Positions 21,152 through 33,699 are shown, counted from the first letter of the stretch. The stretch: 64,000 bases of DNA from Phellopilus nigrolimitatus (GCA_021029095.1 JAJOHG010000107.1:30510-94509); one strand, 5' to 3'. Numbers and translations: made by a program. The notes: a model not told the origin generated them from the sequence alone.

Positions 21152-23218
21152 TTAATCGAGACAGCGCACAAAGCTTTCCAAGATATGCATACTCCGCTCG
21201 TTCGTCTCGGGTGGCGCGACGACATCGAAGTTGCGCACGACGGCGGCAAGCACAATGCGCAGTAATAATTGTGCCATGTGCTGCCCAGCGCACACGCGCG
21301 AGCCGTGCCCAAACGGAAACATGTGTGCAGCCATTTGCGCTTGGTTTGTCGTTGTGCTGAGTCTGGATACCGAATTCCTTTCACCGTCTGAAAGTACGGG
21401 AGATGCAGGCGCAAATGGCGCAGATTGGTCGACCTTAGCTTCAGGGTTCAAGGTAGAAGGATTCTCCAGAAGCCACCGATCGGGGATAAACAGCTCGGGA
21501 GAGAAGAACACGTTCGGGTGACGGTGAGAAGACCAGGCTTGCGAAGCAATGATTGTACCAGCGGGTAATGTATGCCCCAGAATTGTGTATCCAGGCTTTA
21601 CTTCCGGTACTACTCTCTCAAGTGGAGTAGGTGCCGCGGTATACACACGGAGACCTACGGAATAATTAGATTCATTTTGTTTTATAAATGCATGACACAA
21701 GCACCTTCTTTGATCACAGCGGTGAGGTAGGGTAAGCCCTGCAAGACCTGAATATCAGGAATTTCCGAAGGGTTTTGCATGGCGCCATCCAGCTCCGCCT
21801 GCAGGCGAAGCATGATGTCGCGACGCTGACTCATCTCATAAAGTAAATATGACAACGTCGTAGCCGTAGTGTCTGAGCCCGCAATGCTGCACATGGAGGC
21901 GTGTTAAAACGGTATGGATGTGTCGCGATCAGAAACACGTACAGGTGGCCCATACATTCCGATACGATATCTTTCTCGGGCATCATCTCCTGCTCAGAGT
22001 ATTTGTGGAGGAGGAGACGCATAGTGAGTGACTTCTTCTCGTTGTCGTCCGCGCGGGCCTTGCCAGACTGAAGTATTTCACGAGTCTCGTGGACGCGATC
22101 CGTTATGAACTTCGCAAGTTAAATCGATATGAAAAAAAAATGAAACAAAAAAAAACGATAAATAAGATAAAGCACGTACCCGTCCGATGAACTCGTCAGA
22201 CTCAAAGAACAACTGCACACGCTTGTTTGGAATCCGCTGCAGAATGTTCCACAGCCAGGCGGGCACAGCACCTCTCTTCGGGTCAAATTCAGTCCCATGA
22301 TAAAATGATATATATGACGAAGCCTTACAAGCACTCCACGCTTAGGGAAGTCGCCAATAGCCATGCTCAATCGATCCGCTGGCGCAGAATTTGATCCTAT
22401 GTTATGTTGTTTCCAGGCGTTAAGAGAATCGCAATCGTAAAAGAACAAGTGCATGCAGTTGATGTCGATCATGAGGTGATGAAAGAGCAGCAGAGAGTCG
22501 ACAGCAATTAGGGACTCGCTCGCAACAACTTTGAGAATCTGTAGGATAGAGTTGCGCTTCATGAGTAGATCCGAATGCGGGGAATCGAGTTACTCACGTT
22601 GACCATTTCGTTGACGTAGTCATGAATTTCGGGTTGAAAAAGCGCCAAGTTTGTCGGAGTGTAGTGAGGTCCGGTGCCTTTTTTCCGGGCTTGATGAGGA
22701 CCGTGATCGAGCGTGGTCATCCTGAGAGGTGAGCAAGATCAGAATATGTGCGCGAATTTTGAGAAACAGACTCACGCATGATCGTTTTCGTATCTTCCGT
22801 ATCATAAGCTAGTTAGCAACGCGCGCCACCGGATATTGAATATTCGATCCACTCACGTCATGAAAGACTTGTACCAGCTGCTTTTGCTGAGCCTGCCGCT
22901 CACGCCGTACACATTCTTTAATGTCTGCACATCGACGAACAAAATCTTGTTCGGCGCAATTCGCACAATCGGGCCGTACTTGCGGAAGAGATCGTCGAGA
23001 GCATAGCAGCGGCGCAAGCGCAGAATGTGGCTCGTGAGCCATAGGTCCGAGATGGCTGCATACCAGGGGCCAGGGACGCCACGTAAAGGCGAGGTAAAGA
23101 GGCGCCGAAGTGCGACGGTAGCGCAGTAGATGCCAACGATAGGGAGAAAAAGCAAGTAGAAGAACTCAAGCGGGGACTGCGGCGCGGACCAGACACGGCG
23201 CAGGAGGGGGTTATTCAT
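21152..23218 (-). CDS. Cytochrome P450 monooxygenase, 553 aa
   Basis: Microsomal haem-thiolate monooxygenase; substrate unknown. Eight exons join in phase: 23218-22857, an 18-nt exon at about 22774-22791, 22721-22598, 22538-22329, 22275-22180, 22109-21943, 21886-21705 and 21654-21152. The N-terminus has a membrane anchor (EFFYLLFLPIVGIYCATVAL, about residues 18-37) and the Pro-rich hinge RGVPGPWYAA. The I-helix oxygen motif AGSDTTA spans the exon starting 21886. The K-helix ExxR is KEGLR, created across the last intron. The PERF-like block is FIPDRWL and the haem loop is FPFGHGSRVCAGQ with its Cys ligand. All hallmarks are intact and length is normal. A TATA-like element (cgcatataaagc) lies about 85 bp upstream. 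An alternative in-frame ATG at 23242 would add eight residues. It is not close to the two tandem P450s at 57-63 kb, so it belongs to a different family. Confidence 0.88.
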
Positions 23219-24223
23219 CGTGAAACTCCAGAAATAAAGCAAAGCGATAGCGAGAGTGAATGATGGTGGTGGGAACGAGATACGCGTTGAAGACAGGCGC
23301 GCTTTATATGCGTCCGGTGTTTCTATTAATTGATTGGGTTAAAGAAGCTCAAACGTAGAAGGCGTCTTCGCGGTACCTCCCATCATAGAATGTGCTTCCT
23401 TCTCAGGTCCGACACGGATACTCTCACCGATACTTTCCTCGATCAGAATCACCATACTGGGAACTCCGACTGGTTTTCCAAGATTAGTTACTAAAGTTGC
23501 TAAAAAATAAAAGAAACATCTTACGCAAGAAAGAGAAAATTCAAGAGCACACAGGCCGTGGCCAGGGCTTGCGAGATCCAAGTAAACTTCTGATGGCATC
23601 AATATAAGCCTTCGCAAATACATAACTAGAGGTCAGCGCGTCTGCTAACGGCGACCTGGTCAATTTCAATTCCTTAGTGTTTCTAGCGTAACGAAGATAC
23701 GCTTGGAGTAGTCACCCCACGCTGTCATACGGCCCTATCGCATCAATAACGTCAGACAGCACATACATTCCCGACGCGGGAACATCCGTAACTGACTAAA
23801 AACAAAGGCCCAAGGATACGCTTATCAGCGACACGAATTGAATAGCAGAAAGTATTGAAACCTCAAAGTCAAGCGAAACTAAGCTGATGAAACGTGCGCC
23901 ATCATGACGCTCGTGTCCTAAACGCCGCGGGGTAAATTAGTCATGCCATCGGGAACAGATAATCTCATTTACTCACCAGTATATTCGTACGTTGTGAAGG
24001 CACACAATCATGTCAAAGACAGACGAGCACCGGAGGTATCAGTAAAGAATAGCGAGCACGTAGAGAATAAGCCGAAATTCCCACATCGACGACAGAATGC
24101 AAAAAAGTGATGCAATATATTCTTAGCATACCAGTACAACTCAACACTCGCGACCCGACAAACGAACACATACAGAAAAGCCGACATGTCCGCACACCAC
24201 GCCCAACAGACCCGCCCACCCGC
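23219..24223. other. Intergenic, possible unplaced minus-strand exons
   Basis: On the minus strand, putative exons read ERHDGARFISLVSLDFE and, after a plausible intron, TDVPASGMYVLSDVIDAIG then stop at about 23725. A frame at 23339-23623 also looks partly coding. I could not assemble a start or a family, so this may be the 3' end of a small or decayed gene. Confidence 0.3.
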
Positions 24224-25961
24224 TCACAGCCCCCCGCCGCCAAGTATGTAGTCGACTGCTGACTCCACATTCCCGCCCGTAGCGAGCAGCGCGCGCACGT
24301 TCTGCCTTGTTTCCAAGAAGCCCATGTCCCGCAGCTGCTGCAGCTGTACCTCGAAGCGCTCCTCGGGACTCCGCGTGTCTGCCGGCGACGCCGGCGCGGC
24401 GCCCAGTCCGCCGAAACCACCAGCGCCCCCCGCGACGGAGGCCCCACCGAGCCCGCCGAGCAGATTTTGCACGAGCGCGGGGTCGACCATCCCGAAGGGC
24501 GACGCGCCGCCGCCCTGTGCGGGCGGGGGTGGCATCGAGCCTAGGAGACCCGCGAGTGATGCGTATGGGTTCTGCTGTCCACCAGCACCCAGGCCCCCAC
24601 CGGGAGACGTGGGCGAGGCAGATGTCCCAGAGGGCTGTGCATCCGCGCTTCCTGTCCCAGTCGACGCCGTGCCTCCTGGAGAAGTCGACGTCTGGCCCTG
24701 GCCCTGTGCGTACGACGGCAGGCCTGGCGCCGGAAAGCCACCGCCAGCACCCGCGGCGCCGCCGAACGGATTTCCGCCGAGTCCGCCAAGTGCCCCGAGC
24801 CCTCCCAGACCACCCGGCCCCGCCTCGCGCACCAGCGATGACATGCGGAGCATGGACTGGAGAGCTTGAGGATTAGACCTAGCGGTTGAGAAATAAGCGA
24901 TTAAGTCGTGTCGCAGCAGATAGAGAAACGGAGACGCACATCATCTGCCGGAACGCCTCGCTCTGCATGACCTGTCGCACCTGCGGGCCCATCGCCGCGA
25001 GTTGCGGATTTGACGCAATGATCTGGTCGAGGATGGCCGGGTTCGACATCAGGCCCGACATCTGCTGCAGAAACGCCGGGTTGTCCATCATGCCCTGCAT
25101 CTGCACCCGCCACCGTCGTCAGGTCAAGCAATGAAACTCGGTTGCAGACGGAGGACGTACCATGTTCGGGTCGTTCGCGTTGAGGCCCATATCCGCGAAC
25201 GGGTTGAAGCCCGCCATGACCCCATGGCCCATCGGGCCGTTGAGCAGCGTGAGCGGGTCGCTCGGGTTCTGGCCGGCCTGCATCGTGGGGAGCGCCGGCG
25301 GTGGCGCCGAGCCGCCCGCAGCACCCGCAGACGAGGCACCCTGCCGTGCGGCGCCTTTCACCATATGTATAGTGTGCGTAGTCTGGATCTTATATGTCGA
25401 GAGCGGGTCATCGTCCTTTGCAGTACGGGGCACGATGTTAGTATGAGTATATCAAGTGGTGCGACGCGCGAGACATACCTTGAGCACCCGCCCTGTCCAT
25501 GCACGATTGAGATACCACATCAGCACCCATAGTCAAGCAGACGGTCGTGGTGCGACGTACCGCTGTAGATGAGCCGTTGGCGCTCCGCCTCGACGTCCGA
25601 CTTGGCCGCGATGGCCTCTTTGAGCTCTGCGACGGTGCTGTCGAGCGATATGCTGATTTGGACCTTCAGCTCGTTCGGGCCTGTTTCCAGTTAACGTCGA
25701 TCCAAGCCCGTCCATTCATCCATCGCATGCACACCACAGCAAGGCGGGTTCGTTTGAAAGTAGAGCAGGTGTACCGCGTCCGTAGAGCGAGATCATCGTC
25801 GAGTGGTGCGCGCAACCGTGTGGGATGTAACAAAGTCAGAAACGCATACGTCAGCCCGCTTGCGCGCGTGCGAGAGAGAGAATGCGCGCCCACGCACCCT
25901 TGATGTTTATCTGTATCTCCGGGGCCGGTGTGGCTGGCGGCGTGGAGGATGCGTCGGCCAT
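24224..25961 (-). CDS. DSK2: Ubiquilin / Dsk2 proteasome shuttle factor, 422 aa
   Basis: Dsk2 carries ubiquitinated substrates to the proteasome through an N-terminal ubiquitin-like domain and a C-terminal UBA domain. Six exons fit in phase: 25961-25898, 25680-25561, a 14-nt exon 25492-25479, 25415-25161, 25100-24940 and 24878-24224. The ubiquitin-like fold covers about residues 15-80: EIQINIKGPNELKVQISI, TVAELKEAIAAKSD, RQRLIYSGRVLKDDDPL, then TIHMVKG. The middle has STI1-like Asn-Pro helices (DNPAFLQQMSGLMSNPAILD, NPQLAAMGPQVRQVM). A Gly/Ala/Pro-rich linker follows, and residues about 380-422 are the UBA domain (EVQLQQLRDMGFLETRQN, LLATGGNVESAVDYIL). It is complete. Exons are strongly GC-rich, as expected for a highly expressed housekeeping gene. 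Confidence 0.93.
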
Positions 25962-26977
25962 GGTGGTGGGCGATCAAGATGTGTGAGGACGCGTTCCGTG
26001 TGACGGTGCGTGGTCATGACGCGGCGTCGACAAAGACGGCGGCGACACCCGCTCTCGTCAGACATTTTTCGCCGGCACTCCTGGACGTCGACTGACATAT
26101 TTGCGCAACTTTCTTCGTTGCGATGGCGTCGACGACGTCGTCTAGCTTTTCTGTAAGATACTTCCTAGACATATCCATTGATCTCGCTGATATGTATCAT
26201 GTAGAAATATTTTAATTTTCGCTTCACTTTCCGCCGTTCGCCTGCGTCAACACGGTTACTGAGGAAAGACTTTCGTAAAAATACAGGTCTCTTCAAAATA
26301 CGAAGCTGGCGTCTGCGTCTCTCGCGCGGGTGGTACCTCGTCTTCTGCTTTCCGCCCGCCGCCCGCAAGCTCGACATTGAAATCTAAGTCTCGGAAGCCT
26401 CTGGAACATAATACGCTTGAAGTCTAGAAGACTCGTCCGTTGTCCTGCAGCGGCTTGGAAATTTACTTGCCCATGGGTTCTCAAAGTGGACGGCTCGAAG
26501 AACAATCTCTACGGCTTCAACTCGGAAGAGTAGATAGCTCGCTGGCTAGGTTGTGTACCTGATCTATAGAGGAGGCATCTCAAGAAACAAATGTCTTTAC
26601 TGCTGGGCGAGGCAAAGTGACTACACGCAGTCTCAACGCGCTTCGCCCTCTGCAAGCACCGCGTACGAAATTCACTCTGTCTATGTCGCCTAGTCCTGGG
26701 GCAGCGGTATCGGATGACCACGCAGTCGCGCTGACCCATTTGAGAGGGAGCTGTGGCCCCAACAGGCACTTCGACAAGGCTCAAATCGACTTACCGACGT
26801 CGTGAACATTCCTCCATCCTATCAGTAGGAACTGAGCGCGTTCGGCGTGCGATACGTGGCAGCTGAAGGTTGGGCGGGGTAGACATGCGGGGCGTCGCGT
26901 TTAGTTAATAGATATGTATGTAATCCGCCAGATTAATAATACTATCTTGAGATGACGTCACGTGGTCTCGTTCGGGC
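25962..26977. other. Divergent promoter region, no gene assigned
   Basis: This lies between divergent DSK2 (-) and the WD40 gene (+). Minus-strand frames at 26293-26505 and 26509-26784 show no motif. A sequence resembling a CRE site (tgacgtca) is at 26952-26959, about 20 bp upstream of the WD40 start. Confidence 0.4.
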
Positions 26978-29900
26978 ATGGCCTGGGCCTCTGGGCCGCC
27001 CCGCCTGCTGCTGGCGACGTTCGAGACGACATCCACCACCTATGCCATGACCGTCGAGCACGTAATCCACCGACCCCGCCCCCACCCCTCCCCGCCGCCG
27101 TCCCCGACGCTCGTGTCTGCGACACCCACCGCATCCGCCCCCGCTAGCGTCGCCATCGGCCATGTGTGCGTCCTATACCCATACTCTGTTCTTGTATAGC
27201 ATATACTGATCCTGACACCGTGCATGCGTCTACAGACAGCTGCGCGACCTCATCGTCTGCCCCGTCGAGCGCGGCGTCCTCTGGTACGTTGGCGACCGGA
27301 GCATCATCGAGCAGGACATCCTCGCCGCCAGCCCAGTGAGCATCCACTCCTTCCTTCCCTCCCTTCCTTCGCCCGCTGACCCCGTCCTCCAGCGCCAACG
27401 CACACTCGCCCTCCTCCCATTCACCCCCGTCACTCTCGCCGCCCTCCCGCTCCCCTCCTCCTCCTCCTCTCCGCCCTCCGACGACGTCCGCGTCCTCCTC
27501 GCAGCCGGCGGTCAGGACGCCGATCTCTTCCTCGCCCTCTACTCCTACACGCCCCACCGCACAAAACGCTCCACACGAGCCTCCGGTTCGCTCCTGCCCC
27601 CAGAAGAGGCGCTCAAGGGCGATGATGCGCACGGCGGGCGCTCCACCCCCATCTGGCAGCACACCTCGTCCCTCATCGGCTCCATCAACAACAACGTCCT
27701 GCTCTACCTCCCACCCGGCGCCGACCCCTTCGATGTCCCAGAAGAAGACCCAGAAGAAGACCCGGAGGACACCTCGCACACGCAGACGCGAGCCTCCCCG
27801 CGCCTCATCGTAAGCAATAACGACTGCACCGTCAAGTTCTTCGACGTCTGCCTCGCGCGCGGTGGGCTGCGCCGCGCACCCGCTTCGCCCCTCCAGGCTG
27901 CCCGCGCACTCGACGCGCGCTATTGGCGCCGTGCGGGCCGCGAAGGTGGCGGCTGGGGCGAGCGCGGTGAGCGCAGCGCCGAGCGTCTCGTGCGCTACGA
28001 GCGCGTGGGGCTGCTGCGCCTCCCCGTGCCCGTCAACCACAGTAAGCCCGCTATATCTTACCTGTCTGCAATCTCCCGTTGACGAAAAGCGTCCCGAACC
28101 AGCCTCCATCTCGCCGGACGGCTCGACGCTGCTCTCTTGCGGCGACGCGGCGACGATCTACCTGCACCGCATCCTTCCCGTCCGCGACGGCACGACGCTG
28201 CTCTTCGAGCCACTGGCACAGTACGAGATGCCCATTCCAGCTCCCTCCTCTTCCCTCCCCCCTCCATCCCCGCCGCTCGCCTCTTCGTCCTCATTCACGC
28301 GACACGCCAGTCCCCCTTCCTCCTACCTCCCCTTCGCTTTCGTCGACGGCGCATGGGTTGTCGCTGCCCCCTTTTCCGCCTCCCATCCGTTTCCACCTTT
28401 CTACAGCAACAACGACAACAGCGGCGGTGGTAGTGCCGATTCTGGGGCTGCGGCGCCGCCCGCGTGCTTCGCGACCGCGTGGAGCGCGGACGGCACGCGC
28501 TTCGCGGCCGCAAGCCAGGAGGGAGCTGTGCGCGTGTGGGATGTGCGTAGTGGAGCGCCGCTCGCGGGCGCGCAGTGGGAGACCGCGCGCACGGGACCGC
28601 CCGATTTCTCCCCGGAGCGGAATGCGGGCGCGGGAACAGGCGCGAGCGCACGTTGGCTCGAGCAGACGGGCGCGGCGCCACCGTGGAGCGTGCGCGCGCT
28701 GCGGTTCGCGCGCACGCCGGGCGGGCGCGAGGTGCTCGTCTTCACGGAGCACGTCGAGCGCGTGCACGTCATCGACGCGGACACGTTCGAGACGCACGAC
28801 GTGCTGCGTGTGCCGCACGGGCAGCCCGGGGCGCCGGTGCCCCGGCCTCGCGCGGAAGAAGGCGCATATGCGCCCTATCCCTCTGCTTCTTCCTCGAGCG
28901 CCTTTGCGTTCCCCGATCACGGCTATGGCTACGACCACGACGCGGCGTTCTCGCTCGCCTTTCCGTACCCGGGCTACCTTGACGCGTACTTCGACGGGGA
29001 GGGTGAGGACGCCGGAGACGACAGCGCGCTGCTGTCGACGCTCCGGGACCGGTACGAGGCACGCGAACGGCGCCGGGCGCGGCGAGAAATATTGTTGAGC
29101 GACGCGCGGAGCGCGGGGTTGGGGTTGGGGATGGGGATGGACACGGGGATGGACACGGAGACAAGGACGGATATGGAGAGGGTGGCGTTTATGGGCTCCC
29201 CGACGATGCCCCCGCCGCGGCGCGTGCTTTCCCCGTACCGCCCGTTCACACGCTCACCCGATGAGATGGACGTGGATGCGGACACGCCGCCCCCACCCGC
29301 GTCGTCCCAGCCTGCGGACGCCGCACAGGTGCAGGCCCAGCGCCAGCGCGTCGCAAGCGCCCTCGCGCGCGCGCGTGTACGAGCACGGACGCTCGAGCGG
29401 GCGCGCGAACGCGTGGAGGACGCGCGGATGGAGGCGGACATTGCGTTCCACGCGCGCCGCGGAGAGAGGGAGCGGGAGGAGGGCGCGCTGGTGATACCCC
29501 CGCTGGCGCGCGCGAGCGCGGAGGAGGAGGCGGACGTGCGGCGCGTGCTGCGGGCGCATGGGATTGCGACTCAGGGAGGGAATGGCGAGGACCGCGAGGA
29601 TATCGAGTGCGTGGAGGAGCCGGCGGAGGGGCCCTCGAATGCGGGGCGGCCAGAGCCATTCGCGGGTCCGTATGCGGATGAAGGCGCGGGGACTTCGACG
29701 CCGCCGTCCGCGTCTACGTCCGCGAACACGATCGCAACGTTCTTCAGCGCCTCGCCGCGCGGACCCTCTCACGCGTCTCCGCCGGCCCCGCCCCCGCCGC
29801 GGGCACCGACGTCGACGCCGCCTGGGTCTTCTTCCCCTTCCGCGCCTCCTGGATCTTCCCCTTCCGCACCGCACGCTCCGGATACTGCGCCCGCGCTCCC

Positions 29901-30063
29901 GCCGTGCGCGGAACTGATCGCGGCAACGGCGCGCGTGGACGTCGCAGGCGTCGCACTGGACCCGTGCGGCGCGTACGTGTACGTCGCGAGCGCGGAGGGC
30001 GTCACCGAGTGGGCGGTGCGGGGCGCGGGGCGGCGGTGGTGGCGCGCTGGCGGGTGGATGTGA
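26978..30063 (+). CDS. WD40 / DUF2415-like protein, 963 aa
   Basis: Four exons in phase: 26978-27163, 27240-27335, 27393-28041 and 28103-30063. The N-terminal block LRDLIVCPVERGVLWYVGD, the segment LIVSNNDCTVKFFDV, the SISPDGSTLLSCGDAATIYL block and the WD repeat ATAWSADGTRFAAASQEGAV...RVWDVRSGAPL form a beta-propeller. From memory this order is typical of fungal proteins annotated DUF2415/WD40. The propeller is followed by a long, very GC-rich charged and Pro-rich region (about residues 450-900) that includes the coiled coil LARARVRARTLERARERV. The tail returns to a WD-like blade (GVALDPCGAYVYVASAEGVT), perhaps closing the propeller. Probably a scaffold; cellular role unknown. Start chosen as the first ATG with a continuous frame. 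Large antisense frames at 27144-28109 and 29254-30183 are GC shadows. Confidence 0.82.
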
Positions 30064-30840
30064 GGTTTTGCGAGGCTTTCCTTTTCCTGTGTATTCTCTC
30101 GGTAGGCAGTGGCGATTGGTAGCGTATACCGGGGAAGCAAGAGGAGTCTCGCGAGCGGACGCTTTTTCTTTTTCTCTTTGCATACGCTATACTATGGCTC
30201 TAGTGGGACGGATCTTAACGAAATACGGAATGCATGTATGGATAGCACATGAATATATTACTCTCCTCTCTCAATGGTGTATATGAAACTCGGACGCAAG
30301 CTAGAGCATGAGATCAGGCAACCATATGTTACGCGCATGAAAAGCGCAGTGGCTTTTTCTAACAATGCCGCTCTCTGCGCGTCTGCCCGGCAACTTCCTG
30401 CTCGTCAAGAATCGAGGCAGCGCTTCTATCCTGTATTCTGCGCGTGTTTCCTGCGCAGGAGTACATCTGCCTTCCTTCCCTTTTATCAGCGCCCCTGCGT
30501 GCTTAGTAGTTGTAACATCAGGTCCGATCCTTGGTGGGCCTTCCCAGAACACGAGTATTTCAAATTGAAAGCCAGAGGACACCAGCGGCGGACCCGGGGA
30601 GGAACGGCGTAGACGCGAAACAAAATATTTCCCAAAATGGCTATCATTGTCAAAACCTCCATCATGCTTCGGCGTTCGTGCGGCCTCTGTTATTGCCAAC
30701 AGCTTCTCGTAAAGGCTACTGCCAGCCTGAGACTCTAAAGGCCACCAAGTTCGCAGCATGGCTAGCGCTTTCTTTCTCTCCCTCGTCTTCTCCCAGACGT
30801 CATCGCCAACTTCCTGTCAAGACGTCCTCACGAGAAAATC
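30064..30840. other. Intergenic, one unassigned frame
   Basis: A 152-codon minus-strand frame at 30301-30759 has no recognised motif and may be chance. The last 100 bases are the probable promoter and leader of the hydrolase at 30841. Confidence 0.4.
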
Positions 30841-32103
30841 ATGTTCGAGTTTCGTCATCAGCCTCTGAAGGCGGTCTACACCACGTATTTCATCGTCTCT
30901 ACGCTCTTCGTTCGCCTCCCGTACTGGTTTCTCACCGCAGTCCCCTCGTCCTCGCGTCCCCGTAAGACATGGCCCATGAGCAGAGCGATCATACTCCCTG
31001 GCATACGCGCGTACGTCGCAACCTGGTTCATGACCGCTTTACCGCCCACCCCTGGCCAAGATCCCGAGCAGATCGCTGCAGCTGGCAAAGCAGACCAGCT
31101 GAGATTCGTTTGGGTCCCGCCTCTTCGTGCGGAGCTAGTCGTGGGCGAAGTCAACGAAATCGCCAAGCTCCAGGGCGTCGCTGCGCTCAAGACGTGTGGT
31201 TATTGGTACAAGAAAGAGAGTGTATCTGGGAAGGGCGACCATAAGGCGGGTGGGGATGAAAAGGTCATTTTACACTTTCACGGTTCGTCTTCCTGTGCCG
31301 CCATCGACAGCACGAAGGCATGCTGATTTTCGCGGGTCGTTATAGGTGGAGGCTACGTGACAGGCTCCTCACATCCGAAGGGCGGCGCGATCGGTCCCAT
31401 CACGAGTGGACTTCTTCAGCACTGTCCCCGTATTACACGCATCTTCGCCGGCGGATACCGCATCTCGGCTTCCGCGCCATTCCCAGCCAAGAACCCATTC
31501 CCCGCCGCGCTGCTCGATGCACTAGCGGCTTACCACTACCTTTTGCACGTCATCGGCTTTCGCGCGGAGAATATCATCGTCGGCGGCGACTCGGCGGGAG
31601 GCCATCTCGCGATCGCGCTCGCGCGGTACATCGCTATCAACCAGCTCCCAGAGCTTCCTACTCCCGGCGCGTTGCTTCTGCTCTCTCCGACGGTGGAATG
31701 GGGCCTCACTCATGTTGGCCGAGACTCGTCGATGACGCGAAACGCACGTTCCGATTTCTGCGGGCAATTCTTTAGGGGTTATACGCAACGTAGTCTCTTG
31801 GGAAAGCTCCCGCTCGACGCAGCGTTCACCAGTCCTTGGATCTCGCCCGCATCTCTTAGGTTGGAAGCGAACGACGGGTTATTCTCCGGATTTCCGAAGG
31901 TGTATCTTCTGACCGGCGACGCGGAGATCTGCATGGATTCCTACCAGACCTTTCGCAGTCGCCTCACCGCCGACATTGGAGAAGATAGAGTGCATTATAA
32001 CGAGGTGCCCGACGCTACGCATGACTTCATCTCGATGGATTGGCACGAGCCCGAGAGAACGAATGCGCTCAAGGACATATCCGCCTGGATAGAGTCGCTT
32101 TAA
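30841..32103 (+). CDS. Alpha/beta hydrolase, hormone-sensitive-lipase type, 399 aa
   Basis: Serine esterase/lipase of the HSL (alpha/beta hydrolase fold-3) family. Two exons, 30841-31282 and 31346-32103; the junction falls inside and restores the oxyanion-hole motif HGGG (about 147-150). The nucleophile elbow is GDSAGG (Ser230). The acid is likely the Asp of LLTGDAE and the catalytic His that of DATHDF. A hydrophobic N-terminal stretch (VYTTYFIVSTLFVRLPYWFL, about 11-30) looks like a signal anchor, suggesting ER or lipid-droplet location. Length and motif spacing are normal for fungal carboxylesterases of this class. Substrate unknown. Its neighbours are oxidative and transport genes further along, but no shared promoter is visible. 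Confidence 0.9.
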
Positions 32104-32205
32104 TTCGGAAACGTCTTCCTTCATAGGTAAAAAATGTCGAATTCTCATCGTCATTGGTCCATTGCGGTCTTCCTATTCTTTTTGTCTTTTTTTTTTCAAC
32201 AATCT

Positions 32206-32760
32206 TCATGTGTTGCGGTAAAGCATTTCAACTTTGGGTCCGTTGTTTGCACTTCGCTGGGTGTTATATGTATGAGACTTTTCATGCCCTTGAGCGAACA
32301 AATATTGTATCGCTTTAGTCCTCAGTGTCCTAGGTAAGGTGCATCGTGAAAGATACCGGAATTGATAGTCGCTGTCAATCCGCTCATAACTTCCAATGAG
32401 GTCGGATGTATCACTTGAGCATAAAGGCAAGTGCACCGTCGGAAACGACCTGTTTGCTCTTAATGGTAACTTTTCTACGTGTTTTTCATCAGTGAGATGA
32501 CAAAGTAGGTTAAATTTCATACCGTTGATAAGAATAAGACGCATCAAGTAGCAGAAAAGGTCTTTCAGTGACAAGTCGTCCTGCATCCGAGTTCGCGCCT
32601 TCGCCACACATAATTCACTGAAGTGGGTGACATTTACAACCGCTCCGGCAATTTGGAAGAGTTCAGCGCGAGCCAATGCCAGCGCACATGTATGAATTAG
32701 ATTCTGATTTTGTGACAACACCGAGCTTTGTACTGGGCGCTTCAATCTCAGTTCGTTTCA
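32206..32760 (-). pseudogene. Decayed P450 fragment
   Basis: The minus-strand frame reads ELFQIAGAVVNVTHFSELC, then KARTRMQDDLSLKDLFCYL, and after an intron-like gap TDEKHVEKLP followed by LPLCSSDTSDL and YERIDSDYQ. This parallels the middle of the P450 at 56944-59205: FSIPGLTRN...CNEKAQTR...SLSKDLFSYL, TDETGVEKTP, AVVAGSDTTSS and LLRNPDDY. The I-helix AGSDTT has become CSSDTS. The expected intron donor after the DLFCYL codons is no longer GT. No N-terminus, ExxR or haem loop is present. It is a dead internal fragment of the same P450 family. Confidence 0.6.
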
Positions 32761-33699
32761 TCTGCGAGTATACTCACAATCCTTTTGTATTGCTTCTGCC
32801 GCTCATGAGCGCGACGCCTATACAAAGCTGCAAGCAGGACACCGCTTAGAATATGCAGAAGAAACGCTGAGTCAGACTGACACCATAATACCATTGAAAT
32901 CAGTTAACAGCGAAGAGGAGCTCAAAACATGGACGGGCCCCGCGTGTGTGGGGAGTTGAACTATGCCCTTCGATTTGCTGGCGGTCCACTAGGTTTCCCG
33001 CTCTCCGCTCTGCAGGAAAGTACACTGGGAACGCGATAATTCTGCGACGAAGATAAACCAAGAGTGAACCGGAGGTCAAGCCAGACAGTCGCATAAAAAT
33101 ATACGCTAACGACGGAGGAAAAGATCGTCAAACCACCTGATCCGGTCCTGCTGCCGCCCAGTTTGTACGTAAAGTGGCCAAAAAGAGTGAGCTTTACATA
33201 ATGAATAGAATTCTCCTCACGTGGAAAACGCGAGAGACGCGTCCTTCGAGTGAGACGCGTCCTCTGAGTTGAACTTCGACTACAAAATACTCAGTAGACT
33301 GGCTATCCAATTCAAGTACTGGAGTACAAAGTCATACCTACAAAAGCTTGTTTGCCAGAGACCAGCGTATGCAATCTTTCGGCGTTCAGCGCCCGGTACT
33401 CTCACCCGCCCTGGCAACTACCGTCTTTTCCGGATTCCGGGTTCTTTTCCAGATATTTGCGGCGTATGCTTCCTGATGCCAAGTGGGAAGATACTCGTGC
33501 CTTTTGTGTATAAGACGATAGCCATGTCGCTGTCTGCGTCTCTCATATTTCAGTCATTTTCTTCTGCAGGTCTTGACGACCTTTACTTTCCTTTGCTTTT
33601 TTCTTTCATTCGCTTGCCTGGTGCACTCATTGCTCCTTATTCCTTGTTCTTCAATCTCCTTCCAGCACCTTCGCGCATTTTTCTTTCAAATCATCAAAA
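32761..33699. other. Intergenic and promoter of the secreted protein
   Basis: Nothing recognised in 32761-33300. A plus-strand frame at 33269-33727 overlaps the promoter and has no motif. TATA-like tgtataag lies at about 33507 and the leader before ATG 33700 is pyrimidine-rich. Confidence 0.4.

Noticed and set aside
27144..28109. 321-codon minus-strand frame opposite the WD40 gene
   Set aside because: It mirrors GC-rich coding exons, has Gly/Val/Asp-rich random composition and crosses real introns on the other strand.
28079..29098. 339-codon plus-strand frame overlapping the WD40 gene
   Set aside because: Arg/Ala/Ser-rich out-of-phase shadow of the same exon.
29115..29180. Telomere-like GGGGTT/GGGGAT repeats
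   Set aside because: They lie within an open exon encoding LGLGMGMDTGMDTET and are degenerate, so low-complexity coding is the simpler reading.
29254..30183. 309-codon minus-strand frame, Arg/Pro-rich
   Set aside because: Shadow of the GC-rich third codon positions of the WD40 protein; no motif.
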